Part shown: in pieces, positions 29,401-44,100 of the stretch
Numbering within the stretch: position 1 is the stretch's first letter
Layout: the number at the start of each line of letters is the position of its first letter
Assembly: GCA_018697195.1 (NCBI GenBank)
Contig: CM031861.1
Location: 3,809,963-3,873,962 of the forward strand
Reading direction: 5' to 3'
Origin: Certhia americana
Taxonomy: Eukaryota > Chordata > Aves > Passeriformes > Certhiidae
DNA length: 64,000 bases
The notes under the pieces: generated by a model
Seen by the model: only the letters and a program-made list of their open reading frames with translations
Database searches by the model: none
Told to the model about the DNA's origin: nothing
Position numbers and translations under genes: made by a program

Positions 29401-32400
29401 CCCATGGTTTTCATAATGGTTCTCTGCAGAGACAAAATACACGAAGGTTTCATCAGTGCAATTTAAGAGTTACTATTTTGCTATTAAATAAAGTTTAATC
29501 TAGCTTAAAAATTTGAGTCAGAACACAGCAATTGGAATCAGTAATGCTCATTCAACCCTCCTTTTCTTTCTCTTCATTCAGGGTGAGATCTTTGTTGGTT
29601 CACCTCCCTCTGCAAGGTACAAATAAGTACATGTACACACACACACACAATTCAGTAGGTTGGTTCAAAGCCCATTTGTGGGCTTTCAACAACTCATTAT
29701 TCATTTCTGGGCTTTCTGCTAACTTTCACAAGGATTACTTTAACCTGTGTTGAAGTGTGTCTTTGCCTCTGCCCTGCTGTGCAGTCCTGTATTTTACAGA
29801 GAATTATGCTGGGTTTTGGAAGAAGTGATGAAAGCCAGCCGTGACCATGCTGGAATTGTGTCTTACTGGTGATAACATGCTCTGAAGTTTATTTAATGAT
29901 GCTGGCAAAAAAACAGTAATTCAGTATCACAAATAACAACATAATGCTGCCTCTGTTCCCAGCCTCTGCTCCCAAAGGTGTGATGTGTACTGCAAATTAA
30001 AACCCTGCTTCTGGAAAGCTCAGGAAGTTTGTTTGCAGGAGGGCACGTGCCCATTCAAGGTCTTCCATTAAAACATGGAGCAGGCTACACACCCTCTCCC
30101 AGGTGGCTTTCATGGCTGGGCAGGACTGGCTCTGCACCTCTCTGCTCCATCCTTTCCTTGTGTTCTCACCACTCGCCTTGGTGGAACTCGAGGCAATCTG
30201 TGAATGTATTCCTCAGTAGCTGACCCTGATAAAGGAAATGTATGTAAAACAAACGTTGTGAAACTCCCTATGATGATGGGCTATGTAGTAATTTAGATCA
30301 AGAGTTACTAGAAATGAAATATTAAGGACATGAGTGTTCCAATTTATTCTTTTTTTAACTGCAGCTGAACATGTGACTGTGTTATCAAAGGGGAAAGCGT
30401 TAAATCACCAGTTCAATTTCATAGCCAAAAGCAAAGCAATTAAAATAAAATTTATACTAAGTGTTGAGGCAGGACTTTAGGTTGCAGGTAAAGAATATTT
30501 TTATGATCAGCTGTTGGATTCCCCCCATCCCCCTCTTACTGTTCCTCTTACTTATTTCACCTGAGGTTATGCCTGAGGAATGCAGTACTGTTGCAATCTC
30601 CAAACCAGAAAAGCCTCTTTTAGTAACTAATGCCATAAATCACACCTGATTTTCATATTTGCTTGTCTGAGAGATGCATCTTGCACTTTTCAGTTATGTC
30701 AATTAAGATTGTGTTTATAGGCAAAAATATTTATAATATCTAAAATTAGGTGGTTTTATTCTGCTGATGTTTCATTGTTTATTATTACATTATATATGAA
30801 ATTAAATTTAAAAAGGCACAAACAATAAGACTAGATTGCATAGCAAGGATGTGGAACACAAAAATGTGTTTAGCATGGCTCTGAGGGATACTTGGAAAGG
30901 AACTGTTTTGCAATGATCCATAATTTCCTTATCTGAATATGATATTTGATCCTCTGTGGAGCCTGATTAACAGGGACCCATGAAAATAAAACCAGTAAAT
31001 CCTCTATCATGTGGAACCACCTGGTTTGAATTATGTGGCAATGAAGAGGCATTGCTGCCAACTCAGCAATGGTGATGAGTCTGCCACTTCAGTGTTTCCT
31101 CATGTATTTTTCAGCAGAGCTGGCTAGGGGGACAAGATGTGATGGAAACAGCTGAATAATGAATTGTTGAAAAGATGTTCAGAGAATAGTTAGGAAAATG
31201 AAGGCCATAAATAGAGAAGATAGGGCACAATTGGTGTTTGGCAGCATGGGACAATATTGTTCTGTTACCTGTGTGCTGCACAAATAGTCCTTGAGGGAAA
31301 GAATTTCTTCAGTACAAAATTGTGGAGTATTAATTTGATATGACTTTTGCTACTAACATATTATCGGTCTCATTTATTATAACAATATATACGTTAACTC
31401 ATTATAAAATACTAGATTAGTAGTAGTCCAGGGGCTGTAGGTTTTTCCAGACGTGATAAAGACAGCCAAAAAAACCCCCCGTGCAGTTTTCATAAGCATT
31501 TAATTTTTCAGAGAGCTACAGCATTCTTCAAAATGCCACAATAAAATGTTGCTGTGGACACAGGGATTCTAGATCAGTTGCATGGGCAGCCTTCTACAAT
31601 TTATCATTTGAAGATAGCATCTGTGTGGATTTGAAGGATTTAGCCAGTCAATATGGCAGGATGTATATAGAAGGAGGCAAACTGGGTTGGAATATTGTGC
31701 AAAAAATAGAAAGTGAAAGAAAAATGGTGGGTTGTGGCATAAAATACGTGCTGATGGAACGAGATGTTTAATGTAATTACTCTCAGTATAATGGTATGAA
31801 GAAAGAATTGCTCTTTTTGATACAGTAATCCATTGTTCACCCCCAGCCATTAGTAAAATCAGATAGAGAGGATTGAAAAGGTAAGGTATGAGCTGAATGA
31901 AAATGGATAGAGTTATTCCAGTGTATGGTACTGCTTGGCTAATAGAGGTGAATGGAAGATTAGAGAAAAACAGCACTTCCATCACCTCTTCCCTTCCACC
32001 CTCCCTCTGTATAACCATCCACTGGTGTCGCTCAGAGTGTTTGGAAAGATTGAGAGATAACAATAAATAAGGAGATGAATCTGTTACAGAAATCTTGCAT
32101 TCCTTTTTGGATAGCAGAATTTACTTCATCAGTGCTTGCTGAGGTCCAGGAATTTCTTTCCTAAGTGGAAGCAAAGCAAAGCAAGCCCAGCTTTGGGAGT
32201 ACATTTATGTAGTAAAGTAGGAGCAGTCATTCTAGGGAGCAGAGCTATTTTCCTGAGAATGAGGTGATTATTTTGCTTTGTTTTCTAATGGGCAGTAATA
32301 TATTTGTGAGCAGTAGCAGCCTAACCTTTTAGTTGTAGTAGACTTCTGTAATGGAAACTCTTGCAGCAAAGCATGAGGTAGTTAGATTTAGAATGAATTC

Positions 32401-35400
32401 TTGTGCATTAAGAGCCTTTGAAGAAGAAAAATGGGTGAAAGAGTGGTACTAAGGGAGAGTAGTCCAGTTAGATTTATTATATATAACTCTTCCCCCTTCT
32501 TTCCCTGTAGTAGTTTGGTGAGGTTTTTATCCTGGGTTCTAGCCAGGGGAAAACAATCAGGTCCCTCTGTGTCCCAGGGAAGCAAATTGTGCTGCACTGG
32601 TGAGCACCACTTCTATAAGGGAAGGGGCTTCACAAATATCTACATATTTGTTGGTCTGCATGGATTTGGGAGGGCACATGATCAGATCAGAGCCTTGTCA
32701 TTGCTCGGGGTCTCAGCAAGGGAGTGATGGAGAACAGTGTCAAAGTGCTGATTCCAAACTTCAAAGCTTGCAGTTGCCCAGAGATGTGCTGTGCTGGCAG
32801 ACTGTGACAGGGTAGCTCACAATTTGCTTTTTGGCTTATCAAACCATCTTTGGTGGAAAGAATTTGTCCCATGTATGCCATGTGATAAGCCTTTTTTTCC
32901 CCACTGTCTTCTCTTCAATGCTAGGAGATTCCCAAAACATCTGCTTTCTGGAAAAATATACACTGTACTTGGTGGAGAACAGGAAAAGTAGGTGCTTTTT
33001 TGATGTTTTTTCTACTGTTTAATTTCTGTTGGACTGCCAAACATGATTACTATGGTGAATTCAAGCAATATTTTCTTTACTGGCTACATGTCACTATACC
33101 TATGCAAGCATTTATTATATCTACAAGGATGAACCCTAGGAACACCAACATTTTACTTATCACATTTGTAGAAATGTTTATTTATTCCTAAATTAACGCT
33201 TGAAGAGAAGCCTTAAGAAAACCTCTCTTCTGAAAAAGATAACATATACAAATATGATTACTTACTAACTTCAAAAAAGTATGGCTGATAGATGAAAGCA
33301 TTTGTAATGTGAAATATTGAACACAACATCCTTTATAAAAATAATAAAAAGAACAGCAATTTTGGAGCTATTTCTAAGATAAAATTTATATGAGAAAACC
33401 AAACTAACGTCATTATGGGAATAGCAGCTACATGGGTTTATTTCTAATTTCACGTTTTTGTAAGAGAAGCTTTCAAAATGCATTATATTTGAACAATATT
33501 CTTTTTCTGAGCTTCTCTCTTACCTTTCACTGAGTTTAGCTGTTGCCTGCTGCAGAGTCCTTGGCAATATTGCTCTGACTGTGGACAGAGAGAGCACAGG
33601 TCTTTGCTGGTTTATTATGTTTATTATGTTGTGCTGCTCTTGGGGGATGCAGCGATCGCTCCAGAACACCTGAAATCTCCTGTGTGTGACTCTACAAAGA
33701 GGAAACAGCTGCTCCTGTCATAGGCTTGCTCCTGCAAAGTTCTGACACCCAACAATTCCTGTAGGGCCAGCACCAGTTGATGTGGGGTTACCTCCATTTC
33801 AGTCTAAATGGTCTGATTGTAATCAGCAGAGGTTGTGTAGAGTCCCACAATGGTTTGAGTTGGAAGGGGCCTTAAAGAGCACCTATTTCCAACCCCCCTG
33901 GCATGAGAAAGGACACCTTCCCCTAGAACACTTCCAAGGATGGGGCACCACAGCTCCTCTGGGCGTGCTGCTCGTGCCTCACCACCCTCGCGTGGGAGAA
34001 TTTCTTCCCAATGTCTGATCTAACCCTACCCTCTGTTTCTCCCAAGCTACCTGTCATTACATCTTGCTCTTTTCAGAGCACTTACTACAGTTCAAGAGGC
34101 AGCAGTCATCATTGTCTCCAATTTTTTTTTTTTTTCCCTCCTTTCTGAGGGACACCAGGTTGTTTCCCTGAAATACAAAATTCTTACTTCAAGTAGCTGC
34201 TGGTATTCCTGAGTATGTTAAGATACCTGGGGGTGACAAAGAACCTCTCTGCCGTAATGTCCGTGGGAGGATGGAGTGAATGCTCCTCAGAATCCCCAAA
34301 TCCCTCACAGCAGAGTCCTCAAAGGCATTGATCTGCCTCGATTGAGTCCAAGGGGCCAGGGAGTAGCTGGAGAGCAGGGAAGGTGGAGCTGACTTGGTCC
34401 AGAGTCCTGAATCCTGCTGGCCAGGCAGACTCCCAAAATGAGAAGTGGCTTGCTTGTTCCATGGCCTCTCTAAAGCCACTGAGGGGAAGAGCAAATTCAG
34501 AAGTGTCTTCAAAGAAGAATCCTTACACCCACTCAGGCACAATCCTCAGTAGCCTCTTCTGCTGCTGCGCATTCTAAATAGAAATATCAGTATAGTTTCA
34601 AAGAATAATTAGAAGGGAAAAATTAAAAGGCTTGAGTAATCCCAGATAAAGCAATGTTTTTTAACTTCAGTTAGTTCTAAACATTATAGCAGCTGCTACA
34701 GCAGTATAAGCAGAATTTTGACTTGTTTTTCCTAGTTGCTTTGGCGTGTTGGAGCAAATGACTGAGCTGCTGCTGTTAGCCAAAACCTGTTTCCCCAAAT
34801 GTTTCATTCTGCCTTCCGTGATTATTTTTAATCTGCATTCTCTTAAGCTGTGTTATCATATGTGAATTCTGGCTGCATAGTTTTAAAAATAACTTATTTG
34901 CAAGTTAGGTCAGAGATACCTCATGAATAAGTTATCAACCATCCCTAAGAGCTAGAGCTGCAAACATTTTTAAAAAAGTAATAATTCTGTGAACATTTTC
35001 TATTAATGTATTTATCAAATGAATGCACTTTGGGTTAAGAAAACAGCTCCTTTCTGTTAAAAACAACACCACATTACTTAGATTTTCTTTAACGTTAACA
35101 CATCAATGGCAGCTTTTGAATTGATTGAAATGATCTTTTAGGAAAACTTCAATTTACATAAACTGGGTTTATCCCAAGAGATCTCAAGGTTCTTTGGGAC
35201 CATCCCACCAAACCAGAGCACATAATTTGCCAGTGTAATGACGGAAAGCACAAAGGAGAATGGAACTGCAAATTTCCAGCTTTCCTTAGAGAGAAATAGA
35301 ATTTAGTAGCATAATAAAAAGAAAAATTTCTTGCTGAGAGGGACACTGGATAGTCTGAACAACCAGATTTAAAGAGCTGAATGCTGCCTTTCAAGATAGG

Positions 35401-38400
35401 ATTCTGTTGTTTTGAGGAATAATGACCAAAAAAGACTACAGATGAAATTCTCTGACTCCAGAGAGACAGGGAATGGGTCAGATCACTGGAGATTCAGGCT
35501 ATGGAAATCAATTTTTTTTTTTAAATGTCATTTTTTTCAGCAAAAAATCATAATCTTAAGTAAAGAGGCTAATGACTTGTGTGTTATTGTGAGCAATAAC
35601 AAGGATGGACTCAGGGATTGTATTTTACCTAGGCAATATTTTAACATCTAAGGCTTCACTTGGACAGATTTTAGGAAACAAGCATGTTGCTGGGAAGTTT
35701 ACTACTGTAGCTGAGAAACAGGCAGTAAAATGTTGTGATCTCTTTTTGAGAATAATCAATTGCTTCCTTGAGTGTGAATGGTAAAAGTATTTAAGCTCAA
35801 TACTGTTGAAATAAAGACCAGGAAGGTACCTTCACTTGAATTTTTATTTTTATTCTTCTCAGGAATGCTACATTCATTTGGGGCTGCACTGGAAAGTATG
35901 ACTGTTCAAGTGTGATTTGCATGTGAACGTGTGCTTTAAAATATTTATTTGTTTAGTTGTTTAACCTGATAGTTGTACAGTTTCCATCCCTAGAGGGTGA
36001 GTTAAAGAGACAGAAAGCAGATTTGGAATATTGATACTCCTGTCCTGATCATAAAGTGGGTATATCAATGTAAAGCACTTCTATGCTGTGCCCAGAGGAA
36101 GAGGCTGCACCATTTTAATGATGCTCTAAAAGTCAAAGTGATAATACTTCCTGATATTATTATATTGATAGTTTTTTTATTGCCTTTGGATTCCCAGGTG
36201 ATGCTACACCAGCCCTAATTTATGAAGGTGTTTTTCACTAGTTAGTTAGTTAATGATGTTAAGGTAATATTTCTCAGCCTTGTTGAAAGGGACTTTTTTC
36301 TTTGGCTTACCTGCTCTTGTTTTGGGCTCTTTCCCTGCAGTAATGGGCAGCAGCTCCATCCCCAAGGCAGGTTTGTACTGCTGCCCTGCCTTGGAGGAGA
36401 TGAATTGCTACCAAGGAGGCTGGTAAGCAGTTGTTGGTAAACAGTTTTAAGGCTAGCCTAAACATTTGCTGCCAGTAGTCAGTCTCTTCTTACTCAGGCA
36501 ATTGGGGGAGGCTGAGCTGCTGCCAGCTCATGGGGAACTGCTGTGTCTAGTGCTTTATGGCTCCCCAAGGGTTCTGGTGCACAATTTGAGAAACCAGGCC
36601 TGTGCTAAGGTAAAAACCAGGTGTGGGGTCTGCTAGATGTATGACCTGTATGAGAAAAAAGGCAGGCAGTGGAAGGGTGAAAAGGAAAAATAGAAAGTCA
36701 GGTGAGAGCAGGAGAGGACAGAATCAGGGAGAATTTGGAGAGAAGTAAGTATAACGAACAAGGAGCAGCCAAGTCAGTATGCAGTGAAAATGGCATGTGT
36801 TCATTTTTGTACAAAGTGGCTGAAATTTTAGGACCTGTCTGGTGCTCCACTACTGCTGTGCTTTGCTGCTTTGGAAACGTCATTGATATGATTGCATCAG
36901 CTTGTGAACATACTTTAAGATTTGACATTAAATAGTAACACTGTTTGATTTCACATCTTTAAAAATCCTGACCAGAGTCTATTACAGTTCAAGTCAATGC
37001 ACAGTACTGGCTTGAATTAAAAGAGAGGAGGGGAATCCTCCCTCATATTAATAATCATGAATTAGAGATCAGAGCTTTCTGCTAAGCTGGGTTTTTTCCC
37101 CCCTGTTTTTGTTTTTCTGCCTTTGCTTCCCTACAGAGTTCCTGAAAATTCTAATTTAGTTCGGTCAAGTATAGTCCCCAACCAGAAAGTGAATAACTGT
37201 GAGATGGTTGCAATATAATTCTGATAAAAATACATAATCTGTTAGTGCTCTAGAACACTTCATAGTTTGTTACGTTTTGATTTGGTTTGTGTGTTACTGT
37301 CTTTCAGCAGTTAAACTGAAATTGAAGCCCCACTTAACAGGTGATGACATTAGTAATGTATAAAGGGATTACTGTTAAGTTGTTATTATGGAAAGAGTGG
37401 TGTACAATTCCAGAGGCAGAGAACGCTTTGTTTCAAGATTGTTCCCTCATGGTTGCTACAGGACTAACAGTTTAAAAAACAATAGGTTCATTTCACCTTG
37501 AGCTGAATGGACAAAACTCCCATTGCCATTAGCAGGTATTCCATTTGTTAGTAGCTGAAATTATTTTAGTTTGCTGTGACTTATTGGGCCAACAGTGAAG
37601 AGATGCTCTAGTTGAGATCTGGTGTCTCATCATCATCTTTAAACATTACAGATATTCAGTAATAGGATTCTAAATCAGGCAAGAAAAGAGTTAACCCTTT
37701 TCTAACTAACTGTAACTGGTTTGTACAGTTTGTAAAGTACACTTGCAGATGAGGGAACCTCTTTCCTTGGCCATGGGTTGAGCACCATTTGTGTTGTCTT
37801 CCCCTGCCACCTGGTCTCGTTGGTTGGTTGGTGTGAGGTGATCACCTGTCGAGTGTGAAGCAGGCAGCTCCACTGAGATCCTTCCCTCCTGTTTTATCCC
37901 AGTGTACTCAAGGCACTGCTGAGGGCCCTGGCACAGCTACTGAAAGGTATTATCTTTTATTATTGCCTGTGAGTTCACACACACTGTTTATTGCAGTGAA
38001 GAGTAATGGTGGTAGTAATTAGCTCTAGGGTGTGGAGTAATGTTGCGAGGGGAGCTCTGCACTGATGATGAACCCTGTTTTACTGACTGCTGAGGAGACA
38101 CTTGAACCCAGGGGGGTACCAGTCCCTTGCCAGGCCAACCTACCCTCTAATACACCACTCCTTGCTGAAAGCTGGAGCCCAAATGTCTCTGTTGTTGCAA
38201 CGTGTGAGCTGATGCAGCTGGAAGCTGGTGATATGTGCGTGATAATTATGCTGTGTCAAGTCTCATTTTAAAGACCATAAGTATACCTTTTTAAAAGAAA
38301 AACAAACTACTTCACCAGCCTAGAGAGAAGCATAAATCATGTATTTTTGTCACCTCCAAAGACCACTAGAAGATGAGCTTTAATATTTCAAATGCGACAA

Positions 38401-41055
38401 GCAATCCATACACATGAATCACAATTTGAGTTCCATTACAGCTGAGCTGATATATACCACTCTGTGCTTTATGGGTTTTACTCTAACAATATTAAGTAAA
38501 AACCCAGAGCTTTTTGTGATGAATACCTAACCCTTTACATGTATTTGTAGCATTGTGGTCCAGAGCAACGGATTTAGTGTTGCCCTACAGGCTTTAATAA
38601 GAAAATTCTCTTGCTGGTTTTGACCTCTCAATATTATTCTCTCTAAAGAAAATGCATGCATTAGTAGAAGGCTAATACTGCAAAGGTAAAAGAAAATCTG
38701 AAATGCTGAAAGGGTTTATGGAAAATGTAACCCTTAAAGATTGCAAAGACAGTTAAATAAATGAACAAAGTTTAAGAGAAAGTATTTTCTTTTTAATTTT
38801 TTTTTTTTTTTTTAACTTCTCCTTTCTTTTTTAGGCTCAGGCTTTTTCTTCCTGGGCTCTGGAACCTCTGCAGCAACCCAGTGCCAGTTTTTTCTCAATT
38901 CTTCTATTTATAGTCAAGTCATCAGTTGAAGTCCTTAGTCTCCTTTAGAGATACTCTCTCATGGCTGTATTTTCATATAGGTAGTGAATTTTCTCTTTAT
39001 CTCTGGGTATTCCCATATTTTTTTGTTACAGCAATCTGGGCCTTTCTTGGAATGAATCAAAGTTCAAAGTCCTTCACCTTTGAGACTTTTAATCCTCTCA
39101 CTTCCCCTTGGGGGAATAAAGAGAAGTGTAGTGAGGGAGCTGGAGATGACGGGTGATGCATAAGGTTAATTTTCAGGTGAATTGGTTGCTGTTTTGACAT
39201 TCTTCTTTTCTTGGCAGACATCTTTTCATTCCTTTGCCTTTTATGCTGGCAAATTATTAGATATGCAAGAGCAAAACTCCTCAAAGCTACGCTCCAAAAG
39301 CCTATTAAAAATAGTCTGCAAGCAGATCAGTGTGAACACACGTCAACACCTGAGTGTTTCCCAAGTGGCTCCAGCGCTCAGTGGTGTGATAACAAGACGT
39401 GTGGGAGGAATTTTCCTGGCTTTTGTCTTTCATATACCGATGCTCCTGACTTTTTTAAAAATTCATTTCATATAGTGGCACTGCAACCGAAACAACAGAA
39501 ATGCAAGAATGAAACAGTTTAAGGTGTTTGCAGTGGGGATACAAAGTATTTTGCCTCCAGGCCATCCTTTCTAATTCATCCCGAGTTGGCAGCAGTCGGA
39601 AATCGCTGCCAACTGACAGCTGTTGGCTCGCCAGCACGATGAGATTTAGCTGGTAGCTCCTGCTGGACAGATGTCTGTAATGTAGAAAGTGTGAGTGTAG
39701 CTGGCACGTGTTTCATTTTCAGAGCCTGGAAAACGGGGGTGTATCTCGACTGCAGCTGCTTCAGTTTAGGGAGGTTAAACAAGACCCCTGATTTTAGGCA
39801 ACCAAGAATTCAGCATGTACACAAATAAGCCCCCATTCTGGGGCTGAGTGCTGGTGTTCTGGTGCTAATGACCTGCTGTGTTTCCATAAGCAGTGTGTGG
39901 AGGGAGACTGGAGATGGCTGTGCTGAGGGATGTGATAGGAGGCTGCGCTGTGGGCTGACCAACTCACTGGCACTCCACGAGCTGAGGAGGTTCTTCAGCT
40001 GTGTTGGCAATTGATGCCTTTTCAGAGTGTGAGCAACCAAAAGCAAGCAGTGGGGGTAAAAATGTCCCTGATTCATCTTTCTTTTGTGTTGGACATATGT
40101 AACATTAGAATTAATATTTTGAAAACCATGAATTACTTCACGTAAAATCTGTGCTGCTAAGCAGAAAATCTATCCTGCTGAGAAAAAAATAAAGAAAATT
40201 CTTCAGTGTAATGTCTGGTTTTGTAGAAGAGGGAAGATTTTACAGTTTACAATATCACAGAGCTTTGAGGTATTTAGACAGGCAAGTAAATGATAGGTTT
40301 GAGTCACTATTGTGAAAACAGTTTTGGATTTTGGATTTGCAGCAGCAAGAGAGATTGCTTAAGCAGAGACATGAGGTCAAGTTTTTGCTGCTCCTTAATA
40401 ATGTGGGTTTCTTTGTTTGTTTTTTTTTTCCTTTGATGTGATGCAAACCATAAAATGGGTTCACTGGCTCACTCTTCTGCTTGTGTGACATGTGGAGGTG
40501 GCAGAGAGCCCTGGCCAGGAGCTCCTGCAGCAGAACTGTGTGGCCAGGACATTGCCAGAGCACTTGGGTGAATCTGGAGGTGTGCAGAGTTTGCTGTTGA
40601 ACTGGGCAGTGGAATCTGTTCCTGCACTGGCAAACATTGTGTGCATATCTGACCAGCACTGGCACTGATACTGTGCTCTGTGGAGTTGCTGTGCCTTTAA
40701 GAGTGAGGAATTTCAGTATTGCGTACTTGGACACTGTTTTGTGTGTTTGAAAACTGCATCAGTTTTTGGTTTTTTAACATCGCACAAAAATCCCCCAAAT
40801 GTATGTGTTACTCTTCTAGAATTAAAAAAAAGAAATAATGTTTCATGAAGAACAGTGGGAATGAACACATTGCTGTGATACAGGAGTTTTAGCTCTATTT
40901 TAAGCAATATTTTTTACTGAATTTGCCTTGGTTTTTAGTGCTAACGTTTAATCAGATTGCCTTTGGAGCCATAAATTGAATTTATTTGCTGTGACGTCAC
41001 GTTATTTGCTTCACTAAGTCTGACTGTAACCTCCCTGGGTGGTTCTTCCCTGCAG

Positions 41056-41181
41056 ACATTGATGAGTGTGCTGCCAAGATGCACTATTGCCACGCCAACA
41101 CCGTGTGTGTTAACCTGCCTGGGTCCTACCGCTGCGACTGCGTCGCGGGCTACGTCCGTGTGGATGATTTCTCCTGCACAG
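41056..41181 (+). CDS. NELL1: NELL1 internal exon encoding one calcium-binding EGF-like module
   Basis: This is one internal exon of NELL1, a secreted, oligomeric glycoprotein with an N-terminal laminin-G/thrombospondin-like domain, a coiled coil, VWC domains and six EGF-like repeats. The family is linked to osteoblast and neural signalling. Visible directly: after the first two bases (which complete an Asp codon if the previous exon ends in G) there are 41 open codons and one trailing base, so the exon is phase 1-1, as is usual for EGF modules. It starts IDECAAKMHYC and has six cysteines, at residues 4, 11, 17, 26, 28 and 40 of the full codons. The D-I-D-E calcium ligands, Asn19 and Tyr24 are present, and CVNLPGSYRCDC fits the Asp/Asn beta-hydroxylation pattern CxNx4YxC-x-C. 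The AAKMHYCHANTVCVNLPG run matches NELL1 as I remember it; NELL2 differs here (for example GRHYCREN). It is probably the second EGF-like repeat, the first calcium-binding one. There is no N-glycosylation sequon, and no O-fucose site between C2 and C3. The exon is GC- and CpG-rich against AT-rich flanks. No other NELL1 exon is visible in the window. Confidence 0.93.
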
Positions 41182-44100
41182 GTGAGCTCCCAGGTACAGC
41201 AGCAGTGCTGCCACACTGTGTCTTGTGTGTGTTCCCTACCTCCTGTCCACTCCCAAATGCCACACGGCAGCTGGCCCTTTGCCATGATAAAATTTAGGCA
41301 CAGGTAGGGTGGATATGTGTGGTAGGAAGCGCCTTTCCCCTGTATGGGCCCTTTGGGATTAACTGGGAAGGTGGCTGAGGAGGGTCTGTGCTGCACCTAG
41401 AGGGCTCTTGCCACGAGGCTGAGGTCACGTTGATGCACTAGAGGTGTGTGATGGACAGAAACCTTTCAACTAATTAGGGGCTGAAAGATTTGTATGTTTA
41501 TTACAGCGTTGGAGCACAGAGGACCAGTGTCTTAAAGACACGTGCTTAATTTCCAAACTTTGATTCTCCATTTATTCCCCAAAATTATGCATATTCATAA
41601 AGTTACTTAACATGCCTGTATGTATTCACCTGTCCTTGCATTGTATTAAAATTAGTTGGATTTCTGTCACAATTGTGCAGTTCTCCTAATTGAGGTGGTG
41701 GGCCTTTTGATTTGACTCAATGGTCATGTGGGAGGAAGTAAAAGATGTCTTCCTCACCACTTCATCCTGCTGTGCTGCCAGGTGTTCATAACCCCTTGGT
41801 TATGGTCCAGGCTCTTTCCTTGGATTCAAACATCGAAAGTCTTGGTTTTCTGATTTCTTACTATGCTGAGTGTCAGATCCATGATAGGTTGTCATGCTCT
41901 ATACCTAGATATTAATGATTAAACCCTTAGTTTCTTCTTTGATCCTCTTATTATTACTCTAGTGCTTGCTATCTGATGTGTTGCTTACATCTTGCTGGCT
42001 ACATGTCTAATTCCTAAATCTTCTAACCTTTTGTCTCAATGTGTCTTGTGACAAGAAATAAGGCTTCATTAGTTGTGGTCTGAAACTGGTCAGTGGGCTG
42101 GAACATGAGAAGTTGCCTAGGAGGAAAAGCTTTCTGGGCAGAGCCAAGACAAATATATGCAGAAGGGAAACTGAAATGTATAAATTCTTAAATCCAGTTA
42201 TTGTCAGGTGGTTTGGAAATTGTTGTTAACGCTGAGAATTAATGTCACCAGAAATGTGATGTGTTGTTTAGAAAAGACAGCAAGTGGATAACATTAGACA
42301 ATAAATCCAGGTGTTCATTTTTGTTAACGATATCTATCTGCAAAATGGGCTCTAAAGATTCCTAATGGAAAGTAGGTAGGACCTTATTTCCATTTAGGGC
42401 TTTTTAGGGACCTTCTCTGGCAGTTTCAGAAAAATGTGAGAAGCTGCTGAACTGCTCATCCCAACTCTGTCTAGCTGGATAATATCTTTCAATGGCAACG
42501 CTCCAGAAAGTCTGATTTTGGGATTATTATGGTGGTACACCTGTCATGCAAAGGAAGAAAGTGTCAGATAGGATATTGAAATGGATATAAATCAGCTCAA
42601 TGCAATACCATGTTTAGAATGGTGTGGGGTGAGCTGTCTTCTGAAGTGGAAAGATGGCATAGGAATAGTCAATATGAGGATGATTTCCAGCCTGGAATGA
42701 CTACATTGTAATGCCTGTTGTCCTTAGGGAAGGTCAAAGGAAATGTTGACTTTAATGATGACACATGTCTTTTAGCTAATATTATATAATTTATAAAACA
42801 GTAGGAATGTCCTGCCCACCTCTTGAGAGAGGCTGATATTAAATAGCTGTCAGAAGCTGATTTTTATTTTGCCCAAAGAGTCATTATTTCTGTGTAATCT
42901 GTCTCTTTTCAGTTTTTCTTGATCTTTTACAATGTGACATGACAGATTCAGACCTCAAATTCTCTGCTGTGTGAGGTATCAACCTTCACAGTGATGGGGA
43001 GAGTGGTTTGATAATCTGACTCTTTCTTTTCCATATGTGCTCTGCTAATTTCCTAATGTGCCTTTATTTCCAGCCAGACACTATCATTAGGCATGCAAAG
43101 GGTATGGAGAGCAAAGTATTTGTGATACACCAAGAAAGTGTGAAGTAGCAAGACAAGTTGCTTGACAGTAATGAGGGAACATTCACTTAAAGTGCATGCA
43201 CACAAAGAATCCAGAGCAGGTAAAAGAACAAATAATGGAATGAGAGAGACAACTATTTCTTGCTGGTTTATTGTCTTGCAAAAAACACTTTATTTTTGAC
43301 ATCGTCCTTAAAAAGCAGAGCAAGTGCTTTGCATAGATCAGGAGAAGCTTGGTTCATTGCCTGTTGCATCTAGAAATAAATGTTCGTTATAATTAATTAC
43401 ATTATTAAATGTAGTTAAAATAAATGCTGTGCAATAGAAGCACTAATCCTGTCTTTGTATTTTGCATTATGCTTAAACAGACTTTCAGCAGTATAATAGT
43501 AATAGCATTAATAGTAAGGATTAAAAAAACCCCAGCAATAATAAAAAAAACCCAGGCAGCAAATACTTAAGTAATTTCCCCTTCGACTGACAACAAATGT
43601 TTAGCAGGCACAATAGTGTGTAGCTATTACTCGGGTCTTTAAAATTTTGTTACTCTTTATTCAAAGCGAACAGATGAGAAAATTTCTTGTTATTGAGCCA
43701 TATATTTGGAGACAAATCTGAAAGCCTGAGATGGATCGTTGTTCTGATTGAAATTGTGTGTTTATGGGGTAAGGCTTTGATGGGTTCAGGATAAAGATGA
43801 AGTTTCAGATGGAAGTGCTTAAGGCACGTGCACGGCATTGCATGTGTTTTGTAGACTGCTGAGCCTAAAGCAGAGTTTTTCCATAGAGCAGGAGGTATCA
43901 CGTTTTGGGAAGCCTAATTCAGGAGGTATAAAGTCATTTGCAGTTGAACAGATCGGGTGTGCTGCTGGGCAGGCAGGTACTTGGTGGCTCATCTCCTGGC
44001 TCTGGTAGCTTTCAAAAGGTGGGAAGTATGTGGAAGGTGTGAATCAGAAACAGTTTTTAAGCTGAGTGAAATATTTCAATTTGATATTGAGGGGTTTTTA